A stretch of DNA of 64,000 nucleotides from ATZT02 sp038145175 (GTDB taxonomy: Bacteria; Actinomycetota; Actinomycetes; S36-B12; UBA5976): NCBI GenBank assembly GCA_038145175.1, contig JAYQPE010000002.1:151827-215826 (forward strand), read 5' to 3'. Position numbers and translations under genes: made by a program. Within the stretch, counting starts at the first letter, position 1, and each line of letters starts with the position of its first letter. The notes under the pieces are model-generated. The model was given only the letters and a program-made list of their open reading frames with translations. It had not been told where the DNA came from and searched no databases. Positions 34,978-41,637 of this stretch are shown in pieces.

Positions 34978-36432
34978 ATGGCTTTTTTGTCATCAGTTGT
35001 TAAAGAAAAAACAGAACTTGAAGATAAAGACATTGAACATCTTCAAGCACTGCTTGCTGATTGGACTCTTTTAGCTGATTTAAGTTTGAGTGATTTAGTT
35101 TTGTGGATTCCGACTTGGCATGGTAAAGGTTTTTTTGCCTCTGCTCAGGTTAGACCTGCTACGAGTCCAACAAATGTTCCTCAAGATTTAGTTGGCGAAT
35201 TTATTGCTTCAGGTAGAAGAATTGACTTAGATAAGGCGTTGACCTCTAGAAAAAAAATTATTGAATCTGAGAATAAAAAAATTAAAACAGAAGCAATCCC
35301 CGTAATTTTTGAAGACCGAGTAATAGCTGTCATTTCTCGTCATACAAATGCTGATGGCCGAGGGGGAAGACTGGAAGAAGTTTATTTAAAAGCCGCAGAT
35401 GATTTATTTCAAATGGTTACAGCAGGTACTTTTCCAGCAAAAGGTGAAATAAGCAAAGCTAGCCAAGCACCAAGAGTAGGTGATGGAATTATTCGTTTGA
35501 ATAAACAAAGCTTGATTGAATATGCAAGTCCAAATGCATCTTCAGCTTTTAGAAGATTAGGACTGGCTACAGATTTAATTAATCAAGATTTTGCAAAAAT
35601 TGTTTCCAAGATTCAACACAATCCTGGTCCAGTTGATGAGGCAGTCATGTTAATTTCTTCTGGAAGAGCAAGCGGTGAAGTAGAAATAGAAAATTCCAAT
35701 TCAGTTGTAATTCTAAGATCAGTTCCTTTGTCAAAAAACGAAGAAAGAATTGGTTCTTTAATTTTAGTCAGAGATGTTGCTGATTTGAAGCGAAAAGAAA
35801 AAGCCTTATTGACTAAAGATGCCACAATTAGAGAAGTTCATCATAGAGTAAAAAATAATCTACAAACAGTTGCAGCACTTCTTCGATTACAAGCAAGACG
35901 AGCAAAAAGTGTAGAGACAAAAGAATCTTTAGAAGAGGCCCAAAGAAGAGTTAGTGCTATTGCGGTAGTGCATGAAGCACTCTCAAAAACACCTGGTGAG
36001 GTTGTCCCATTCGATGAAGTAATCAGTCAAGTAATTGCGCTAGTTAAAGATGCAGCGACAGCATTGGAAAATGTTAGTCCAATTGAAATCAATCAACTTG
36101 GTGAATTTGGAGAGTTACCGACCGAAGTTGCTACACCTCTTGCTATGGCAGTAGTTGAAATTTTGCAAAATTCAATTGAACACGGAAGGCCAACAAGTGA
36201 GCCCGTAGAGCTTCAAGTAGAAAAAAGTGGGGGACAAATCAGAATCACAATTTCAGATGGTGGACCTGGCATTTCAAAAGAGTTTGATGTGTTTAATACA
36301 GATCAACTTGGACTTCAAATTGTCAGAACTTTAATAGTGGATGAATTAAATGGCAAACTGACAGTAAGTGCGAATACTCCTACTGGGTTAAAAGTTGAGG
36401 TAATAGCCCCTATTGTGGTGAAAAAGATTTAA
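34978..36432 (+). CDS. pdtaS: PdtaS-like sensor histidine kinase
   Basis: A 484-residue cytosolic histidine kinase. An N-terminal GAF-like region (about residues 15-150) is followed by a PAS-like domain, then the HisKA_2 motif EVHHRVKNNLQTVAALLRLQ with His near residue 291. An ATPase domain follows with EILQNSIEHG and the G2 loop DGGPGIS. In M. tuberculosis the same kinase (Rv3220c) pairs with the antiterminator PdtaR and neighbours whiB1. Its stop overlaps the convergent whiB1 stop region by 4 bases. Confidence 0.9.
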   Translation: MAFLSSVVKEKTELEDKDIEHLQALLADWTLLADLSLSDLVLWIPTWHGKGFFASAQVRPATSPTNVPQDLVGEFIASGRRIDLDKALTSRKKIIESENKKIKTEAIPVIFEDRVIAVISRHTNADGRGGRLEEVYLKAADDLFQMVTAGTFPAKGEISKASQAPRVGDGIIRLNKQSLIEYASPNASSAFRRLGLATDLINQDFAKIVSKIQHNPGPVDEAVMLISSGRASGEVEIENSNSVVILRSVPLSKNEERIGSLILVRDVADLKRKEKALLTKDATIREVHHRVKNNLQTVAALLRLQARRAKSVETKESLEEAQRRVSAIAVVHEALSKTPGEVVPFDEVISQVIALVKDAATALENVSPIEINQLGEFGELPTEVATPLAMAVVEILQNSIEHGRPTSEPVELQVEKSGGQIRITISDGGPGISKEFDVFNTDQLGLQIVRTLIVDELNGKLTVSANTPTGLKVEVIAPIVVKKI

Positions 36433-36680
36433 AAATAGTTGATTGAAGCAGCAGGAGCGCTATGTCCCATAGCTCTGCGTTCATCTTCACTTAGGCCGCC
36501 CCAGACACCTGAATCTTGTCCGGTTTCTAGTGCCCATTGAAGGCAAGGTTCGATCACAGCACAAGAATGGCATACCTTTTTGGCCGCCTCTATTTGAAAG
36601 ACCGCTGGGCCAGTATTGCCAATTGGGAAAAATAACTCTGGATCTTCGTCACGGCAAGCTGATTTGTGTCGCCAGTCCAT
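36429..36680 (-). CDS. whiB1: WhiB1-type Fe-S transcription factor
   Basis: An 83-residue WhiB protein. Cys9, Cys37, Cys40 and Cys46 bind the 4Fe-4S cluster, and the downstream G(V/I)WGG turn is GVWGGLSEDERRA, all matching mycobacterial WhiB1 spacing. WhiB1 is an essential, NO-sensitive regulator that binds the SigA region 4. GGAGG lies 6 bases before the ATG at 36680. The longer frame to 36740 lacks such a site. Two CRP-like palindromes lie upstream. Confidence 0.96.
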   Translation of the reverse strand: MDWRHKSACRDEDPELFFPIGNTGPAVFQIEAAKKVCHSCAVIEPCLQWALETGQDSGVWGGLSEDERRAMGHSAPAASINYF

Positions 36681-36722
36681 GCGTAAACCTCCTAAAAAAG
36701 TGCCAACTACTATCGTGACACG

Positions 36723-36740
36723 TTGTGACGATTTGCACAA
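36723..36740. promoter_or_regulatory. CRP-like palindrome 1 upstream of whiB1
   Basis: TTGTGACGATTTGCACAA is palindromic (TTGTG with CACAA) and differs from the CRP-family core TGTGA-N6-TCACA at one position. It lies 43 bases upstream of the whiB1 ATG. In M. tuberculosis whiB1 is controlled by CRP (Rv3676) through two upstream sites. That parallel is the basis of the call. Confidence 0.5.
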
Positions 36741-36771
36741 CCGATAATTCCGAAATTCTTTAATTAACTGG

Positions 36772-36787
36772 TGTCACTTTGGTCACA
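36772..36787. promoter_or_regulatory. CRP-like palindrome 2 between whiB1 and nikM
   Basis: TGTCACTTTGGTCACA matches the CRP-family core TGTGA-N6-TCACA at nine of ten positions. It lies 92 bases upstream of whiB1 and 71 bases upstream of the nikM start, so it could serve either divergent gene. Confidence 0.45.
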
Positions 36788-36827
36788 CAAGGTATAAAAC
36801 GGACATTTTGTCACATATATTTTGCAC

Positions 36828-36844
36828 TTGCAAATACTTTGCAG
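36828..36844. promoter_or_regulatory. Nur-box-like operator of the nickel transporter operon
   Basis: TTGCAA-ATACT-TTGCAG matches the Streptomyces coelicolor Nur box (tTGCaa-N5-ttGCAA) with exact N5 spacing and one mismatch at the last base. An additional half-site TTGCA begins at 36822. It ends 13 bases before the GTG of nikM, a position suited to repression by nickel-bound Nur, a Fur-family regulator. No Nur gene is in the window. Confidence 0.65.
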
Positions 36845-36857
36845 TAAGGTTAACAAT

Positions 36858-37526
36858 GTGCACATACCTGACGGGTTCATTGATCTACCAACTTCCATAG
36901 CCTTCACAGTTGTTTCAACTGCAGCAGTTGGAGTTGCATTGAAACAAGCAAAAAATGAATTAAGTGAAAAAACTGCTCCTCTTGCCGGCTTAACTGCTGT
37001 ATTTATTTTTGCTGTCCAAATGTTAAATTTTCCAGTTGCCGCAGGAACGAGTGGTCATTTATTGGGTGGAGCTTTGGCGGCTGTTTTAGTAGGACCTTGG
37101 GTGGCAACGCTTGCTTTAACTATTGTCCTTATGTTGCAAGCTTTACTTTTTGCCGACGGTGGATTAACTGCTCTTGGATTGAATGTTTTCAATATTTCTA
37201 TTTTAGCGGTTTGGATTGCATATTTTATTTTCTTAACACTAAAAAAATTGCTTCCAAAAACAAAATTATTTTTAATTGCCTCTAGTGCTGTAGCGGCTCT
37301 GATTTCAGTTCCAGTATCTGCATTTGGATTTTGGGTTCAATACGCAATAGGTGGAAATGCAACTTTTCCACTCGAAACAGTTCTCACCGCAATGATCAGT
37401 ACTCATATTTTGATAGGAATTGGAGAAGCAATCATCACAGTTTTGACAATTTCTGCAATTATGGCTAGTAGAAGCGACTTAGTTTTTGGTTGGAAAAATA
37501 CAAGACGAAAATTGGTCACAAACTAA
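36858..37526 (+). CDS. nikM: ECF nickel/cobalt transporter substrate-binding subunit (NikM/CbiM)
   Basis: The S component of a group-specific ECF importer. The mature protein begins MHIPDGF, where the N-terminal amine, His2 and later His residues bind Ni or Co. This fixes the start at GTG 36858, with AAGG 8 bases upstream. The open frame to TTG 36822 would bury this N-terminus. The 222-residue protein has six to seven helices and the conserved VQMLNFPVAAGTSGHLLGGALA. It is followed without a gap by the PDGLE gene. Confidence 0.9.
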   Translation: MHIPDGFIDLPTSIAFTVVSTAAVGVALKQAKNELSEKTAPLAGLTAVFIFAVQMLNFPVAAGTSGHLLGGALAAVLVGPWVATLALTIVLMLQALLFADGGLTALGLNVFNISILAVWIAYFIFLTLKKLLPKTKLFLIASSAVAALISVPVSAFGFWVQYAIGGNATFPLETVLTAMISTHILIGIGEAIITVLTISAIMASRSDLVFGWKNTRRKLVTN

Positions 37527-37826
37527 ATGAATAAATCATTAAAAAATTTCTATTTAGCTTTCTTTTTTGTAGCACTATTTCTAGCTGGAATTATTTCCTT
37601 TTATGCTTCAAGTAATCCTGATGGATTAGAAAAAGTTGCTGAAGAAATTGGTTTTATCGACACTGCCAAGGATTCTGCAGTTGCAAATTCACCTTTGTCC
37701 GACTACGGAGTAATCGGAATAACCAATGAACGTTTATCTGTAGGTATTAGCGGAGTAATTGGCGTAGTTATAACTGCCATAGTAGCTTTTTATTTATTCA
37801 AGTATTTAGCTAAAAGTAAAAGATAA
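37527..37826 (+). CDS. nikN: PDGLE-domain auxiliary transporter protein (NikN/CbiN-like)
   Basis: A 99-residue protein with two membrane helices (residues about 7-25 and 72-92) separated by an extracytoplasmic loop containing NPDGLEKVAEE. This PDGLE motif is the marker of the NikN/CbiN-like component of Ni/Co ECF importers. Its TAA is directly followed, in the same frame, by the nikQ coding sequence. Read-through would therefore give a fused protein. Confidence 0.9.
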   Translation: MNKSLKNFYLAFFFVALFLAGIISFYASSNPDGLEKVAEEIGFIDTAKDSAVANSPLSDYGVIGITNERLSVGISGVIGVVITAIVAFYLFKYLAKSKR

Positions 37827-37838
37827 TACGAGGTAAAA

Positions 37839-38633
37839 ATTAAACTAGAAAATTCCCAACATAGTCATGGTCATGATTTTGGGGAAAAACTGTATATTCA
37901 TAAGCATTCTTTAGTTCATGAAATACCTGCAAATTATAAAATTGGAGCAATTCTTTTATTTTTATTCGTAGTTGTTTCAACACCTCTTCACAACTGGTAC
38001 TCATTTGTTTTTTACTTTTTTATAATTTTTTCCTTGACATTTCTTGCAAAAATATCAATTTTAGTTTTACTCAAAAGATCAACCATAGAAATTCCCTTTA
38101 TTTTATTTGCTTTTTTGATGCCATTTTTTGGTACAGGTGAAACAATTAAATGGGGAGTTTTTACTCTATATGAAGCTGGCTTAGTTGCTGGTTTAACTTT
38201 AATACTAAAAGGAACTATTGGAGTAATGCTAGCAATTTTACTTTCTACAACAACAACTGCTAGAGAAATTTTAAATGGTTTAGAAAAATTAAAATTACCA
38301 AAATTACTTGTGCAAATAGCAACATTTATGCTTCGTTACGTGAACGTAGTATCTGATGAAATGTTCAGAATGAAAATTGCGAGAACTTCAAGAGGCTTTG
38401 ATGCTAAAGGTATTAAAGATTGGAAAGTTTTAGGTCATTCAGCAGGAAGTTTATTTATCAGATCTTATGAAAGAGGCGAAAGAGTTCACTTAGCGATGCT
38501 TTCACGTGGCTATATCGGAACACTTCCTAAAGTTCACCATATTCATCCGGAAAGAAAATATTTAGCATTTTCTATGCTTTTGCCAACGCTGGCTTTAATA
38601 TTTACCTTAATTGACAGATATATTAATTCTTAA
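37839..38633 (+). CDS. nikQ: ECF transporter transmembrane protein NikQ/CbiQ (non-ATG start)
   Basis: The T component couples the S unit to the ATPase. The continuous frame runs from just after the nikN stop to 38633 with no ATG, GTG or TTG in its N-terminal part. The conserved His-rich start (HSHGHD, YIHKHSLVHEIPA) shows that the N-terminus lies before 37860. The best candidate is ATT at 37839, with GAGG at 37830-37833 giving 5-base spacing. A TTG at 38034 would remove the first 65 residues including the first helix. Coupling loops include RTSRGFDAKG and LAMLSRGY. Length from ATT 264 residues. Confidence 0.8.
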   Translation: MKLENSQHSHGHDFGEKLYIHKHSLVHEIPANYKIGAILLFLFVVVSTPLHNWYSFVFYFFIIFSLTFLAKISILVLLKRSTIEIPFILFAFLMPFFGTGETIKWGVFTLYEAGLVAGLTLILKGTIGVMLAILLSTTTTAREILNGLEKLKLPKLLVQIATFMLRYVNVVSDEMFRMKIARTSRGFDAKGIKDWKVLGHSAGSLFIRSYERGERVHLAMLSRGYIGTLPKVHHIHPERKYLAFSMLLPTLALIFTLIDRYINS

Positions 38634-39370
38634 TGACTCCTAGTTTAGAAATAAAAAATCTTGCTTTTGAATATCCTGATGGCAATCAAGCTCTATTTGG
38701 AATCGATTTAGTAATACAAAAAGGTGAAAGAGTTGCTTTACTTGGTCCAAACGGAGCAGGTAAAACAACTTTAGTACTGCATTTAAATGGCATTCATGAA
38801 ACTCAACATGGTGAAGTTTTTATAGCAGGTATAAAAGTTGACGGTGAAAATAAAGAAACCTTGAAACAGATTAGAAGCCAAGTGGGGATCGTTTTTCAAG
38901 ATCCTGACGACCAATTATTTATGCCAACTGTTGAAGAAGATGTAGCTTTTGGACCATACAACATGGGACTACGAGAAAAAGAATTAGCGGCGGTAGTTGA
39001 TGAATCTTTAAATGCAGTTGGAATGCTCGAATTTAAAGATCGACCTCCTCATCATTTATCTTTTGGTCAACGAAGACGAGTTGCAGTTGCAACTGTTTTA
39101 GCAATGAAGCCAGAAATTTTAATTCTTGATGAGCCGTCTTCGAATTTAGATCCTGCAAGTAGAAGGGAACTAGCCGAAATTCTAGAAAAATTAAATATAA
39201 CCGTTTTCATGGTTACTCACGATCTTCCTTATGCTTACGAATTATGCGAAAGATCTGTTATTTTATCAAAAGGCAAAATTGTGGCAGATGATTCGACTAA
39301 AAATATTTTAGGAAACGAACAACTTTTAAAAAGTAATCGATTAGAACTTCCAAAGGGTTTCAAAATTTAA
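38633..39370 (+). CDS. nikO: ECF transporter ATPase NikO/CbiO
   Basis: A 245-residue ABC ATPase with Walker A GPNGAGKT (residues about 38-45), Q-loop in VFQDPDDQLF, signature LSFGQRRRVAVA, Walker B ILILDEPSSNLD and the H-loop in VTHDLPYA. The Q-loop sequence is typical of the ECF CbiO group. It starts in the nikQ stop (TAATG) and is followed 2 bases later by a small membrane gene. Confidence 0.95.
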   Translation: MTPSLEIKNLAFEYPDGNQALFGIDLVIQKGERVALLGPNGAGKTTLVLHLNGIHETQHGEVFIAGIKVDGENKETLKQIRSQVGIVFQDPDDQLFMPTVEEDVAFGPYNMGLREKELAAVVDESLNAVGMLEFKDRPPHHLSFGQRRRVAVATVLAMKPEILILDEPSSNLDPASRRELAEILEKLNITVFMVTHDLPYAYELCERSVILSKGKIVADDSTKNILGNEQLLKSNRLELPKGFKI

Positions 39371-39372
39371 AA

Positions 39373-39753
39373 ATGCAAAAAATATTAAATATAAAATTAT
39401 TAAGTTATATTACGTTTGCTGAAACAGTGGGTTTTACAGGATTTGGTCTTTGGACATTATGGCAGGGATTAATATCAAACAATATTGAAAGAATGAGCAC
39501 CTTAATCACAGAAGTTATAGTGTATTTAATTCTTGGAATTTTTATATTTTTAATATTTTTAGGAATGAACAAAAAGAAAAGAATTGCTTTTTCACCATTT
39601 GTTCTAACTCAATTTTTTGTAATAATTATTGGATGGCCGTTATTTGAAGACAATAATATTGCGACTCAAATTTCTGGAATCGTATTTATGTTTACAGCTT
39701 TGGTAGGTCTTGTTGTTATATTTCTACCTAAAAATCGAAAAGAATTTTTGTAA
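39373..39753 (+). CDS. Small integral membrane protein, last in the nik operon
   Basis: A 126-residue protein with four predicted helices (residues about 8-28, 44-64, 73-90 and 101-120). I do not recognise a family. It begins 2 bases after nikO and is followed by a shared terminator, so it is the terminal gene of the operon. A function in nickel transport is possible but based only on position. Confidence 0.65.
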   Translation: MQKILNIKLLSYITFAETVGFTGFGLWTLWQGLISNNIERMSTLITEVIVYLILGIFIFLIFLGMNKKKRIAFSPFVLTQFFVIIIGWPLFEDNNIATQISGIVFMFTALVGLVVIFLPKNRKEFL

Positions 39754-39763
39754 ATTTTAAAAT

Positions 39764-39797
39764 ATAAAGCCCCAGGATAAATCTTCTGGGGCTTTAT
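39764..39797. terminator. Bidirectional terminator between the nik operon and sodN
   Basis: A perfect 12-bp stem (ATAAAGCCCCAG with its complement) and 10-base loop between two convergent transcripts. On the minus strand the sodN side is followed by a T-rich stretch. It should end both. Confidence 0.85.
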
Positions 39798-39812
39798 AAA
39801 TTTAAGAAATAG

Positions 39813-40208
39813 TTATGCTTTTTTAGTTTCCCAAAAAATTGAATCTATTTCCTTAATTTTTGTAAGTAATGAATCGGCAACTGCTACATCATTTGTGCCT
39901 TTAGTTCCAGCGGCACCTGCAAGTTTGGTTGCTTCGTTAAATAAAACATGTAGTTGTGGATATTTTTCAAAATGCGCTGGCTTGAAGTAATCAGTCCATA
40001 AAACCCACAAATGTTCTTTAACCATATTTGATCTTTGTTCTTTAATTGCAACTGCACGATTCTTAAAATCTGCATCTTTAGAATCGTTGTATTTAACCAT
40101 GCAAGCCTTTACCGACTCTGCTTCAATTCTTGCTTGGGCAGGATCATAAACTCCACAAGGCAAATCGCAGTGCGCATAAACGGTTGTCTTTGGTGACCAG
40201 ATACTCAT
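39813..40208 (-). CDS. sodN: Nickel superoxide dismutase precursor
   Basis: NiSOD converts superoxide to oxygen and hydrogen peroxide. The nickel hook HCDLPCGVYDP is at residues 13-23: His13, Cys14 and Cys18 become His1, Cys2 and Cys6 after removal of the 12-residue leader ending V-Y-A. The 131-residue length is typical. AAGGAG 7 bases upstream sets the ATG at 40208 rather than the in-frame ATG at 40229. It lies opposite the nickel importer and divergent from its processing protease. Confidence 0.96.
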   Translation of the reverse strand: MSIWSPKTTVYAHCDLPCGVYDPAQARIEAESVKACMVKYNDSKDADFKNRAVAIKEQRSNMVKEHLWVLWTDYFKPAHFEKYPQLHVLFNEATKLAGAAGTKGTNDVAVADSLLTKIKEIDSIFWETKKA

Positions 40209-40231
40209 AATTAACTCCTTCAGTTTCACTA

Positions 40232-40249
40232 ACCTTGAGATTACCTTGA
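40232..40249. promoter_or_regulatory. Direct repeat between sodN and sodX
   Basis: ACCTTGA occurs twice with an 11-bp period (40232-40238 and 40243-40249), in the short divergent interval between sodN and sodX. The one-helical-turn spacing is what a dimeric activator or repressor would use. No regulator is identified. Confidence 0.35.
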
Positions 40250-40275
40250 AATTAAAGACTTAGCACAATGAGATT

Positions 40276-40584
40276 GTGGGTAAATACGGATTCATGGTGG
40301 CTAAAGTTGAGGGTTCATCGATGCAGCCCCAACTAAAGGCCGGGGATTTAATTTTTTTACTGAAAACCCAAAATTTAAAAGTTGGTCAAATTGCAATTGC
40401 CAAAAGACCAGATCGCCCAAATTTATTAGTCATAAAAAGAGTAAAAGCTGTTACTAAGAATGGGTATTGGTTAGAAGGAGACAATCAATCAGAAAGTGAT
40501 GATTCCAGAATCTTTGGAGAGGTTGAGAATGAGTTAGTTTTAGGTAAATTTCTTTTTAAATATTGGCCGTTATTTACAAACTAA
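40276..40584 (+). CDS. sodX: Nickel-type superoxide dismutase maturation protease
   Basis: SodX cleaves the NiSOD leader so that the nickel hook can form. The 102-residue product has the S26-type serine in GSSMQPQLKAGD and the lysine in VIKRVKAV, followed by GDNQSESDDSR. This is the typical signal-peptidase-like form without a strong membrane anchor. Start is GTG 40276 or ATG 40294, neither with a clear ribosome binding site. It is divergent from sodN, and its 3-prime end overlaps the convergent threonine aldolase by 15 bases. Confidence 0.88.
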   Translation: MGKYGFMVAKVEGSSMQPQLKAGDLIFLLKTQNLKVGQIAIAKRPDRPNLLVIKRVKAVTKNGYWLEGDNQSESDDSRIFGEVENELVLGKFLFKYWPLFTN

Positions 40585-41595
40585 TTCAACGTCTTTTGCA
40601 AAATTTTCAATATCTTCTTTTGTGGTATCCCAAGAACACATTAGTCTAACTTCTCCAGTGTTGTCGTTCCATACATAAAAGTTATGTTTTTCTTGAAGTT
40701 TTTTTGTATGTTCTGGATTTAAAATAGCAAAAACTGCATTACTTTGTGTTTTTTGAGTTATTTTTATAGTTTGATTATTTTCTAATTTACTTCTTAATAA
40801 TTGTGCCATCTGATTTGCATGACTAGCATTAGTTTTCCATAAATCATTTGTTAACAAAGCAATAAATTGAGCAGAAACATAACGATGTTTACTTGCTAAT
40901 TGCATGGAGGATTTTCTAATCCAAGGATATTTCTTACTCAACTCTGAATTAAAAAGTACAACGGCTTCTGCACCCATAAGACCATTTTTTGTTCCACCAA
41001 ATGAAAAAATATCCACCCCAGATTTGTTTGTTATTTCTGCAATAGATTTATTTAAACTAACCGCAGCATTACTTATTCTTGCTCCATCCATGTGTAAATA
41101 AGAATTATTTTTATGAGCTAAATCTGCTAATGCCCTGATCTCTTCTGGAGAGTAAACTGTGCCCATTTCAGTTGATTGAGTTATAGATACAACATTTGGC
41201 TGAGATGTGTGTTGATCTCCCATTCGCACCCACAGATTTTTAATTAAATCAGGAGTCAATTTTCCATCTGGAGTATCAACATCTAAAAGTTTTACCCCTA
41301 ATAGTTTTTCAGGAGCACCACCTTCATCAACGTTAATATGTGAAGTTTTTGCACAAATTATGGAGTTCCAAGAATTTGTAACTGTTTGTAATCCAGTGAC
41401 ATTTGCACCAGTTCCATTAAAAACAAAGTTAATTTCGGCATTTTTTGATTCTAAAAAATTTTTTATTAATTCAATTGCTTTTTCTGTTACTTGATCAGCC
41501 CCGTAGGCTTTCATATGATTAATATTTACTTTTGATATTTCCTCTAAAACTTTTGGATGTACAGGAGCGTAATTATCGCTAGCAAAAGATTTCAT
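40570..41595 (-). CDS. ltaE: Low-specificity L-threonine aldolase
   Basis: A 341-residue PLP enzyme splitting threonine or allo-threonine into glycine and acetaldehyde. Visible are SDNYAPVHPKVLEEI at the start, AYGADQVT, HMDGARISNAAVSL with the PLP-contacting Asp, and the PLP lysine in SFGGTKNGLMGAEAV near residue 205. It lies 42 bases downstream of kgd on the same strand, so it is probably cotranscribed. Its end overlaps sodX by 15 bases. Confidence 0.92.
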   Translation of the reverse strand: MKSFASDNYAPVHPKVLEEISKVNINHMKAYGADQVTEKAIELIKNFLESKNAEINFVFNGTGANVTGLQTVTNSWNSIICAKTSHINVDEGGAPEKLLGVKLLDVDTPDGKLTPDLIKNLWVRMGDQHTSQPNVVSITQSTEMGTVYSPEEIRALADLAHKNNSYLHMDGARISNAAVSLNKSIAEITNKSGVDIFSFGGTKNGLMGAEAVVLFNSELSKKYPWIRKSSMQLASKHRYVSAQFIALLTNDLWKTNASHANQMAQLLRSKLENNQTIKITQKTQSNAVFAILNPEHTKKLQEKHNFYVWNDNTGEVRLMCSWDTTKEDIENFAKDVELVCK

Positions 41596-41637
41596 AGGTT
41601 TAATTCTCTCATGAGCCTAATTAGGTTTTTAAGGAAC

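Noticed and set aside
36429..36740. WhiB1 start at 36740
   Set aside because: The ATG at 36680 has GGAGG at correct spacing and gives the exact cysteine positions of WhiB1.
36688..36857. Cobalamin riboswitch before the transporter
   Set aside because: No B12-box-like sequence and too little room. A Nur-box-like operator is visible instead.
38034..38633. NikQ start at TTG 38034
   Set aside because: It cuts away the His-rich N-terminus and the first helix, which are clearly conserved in the upstream part of the frame.
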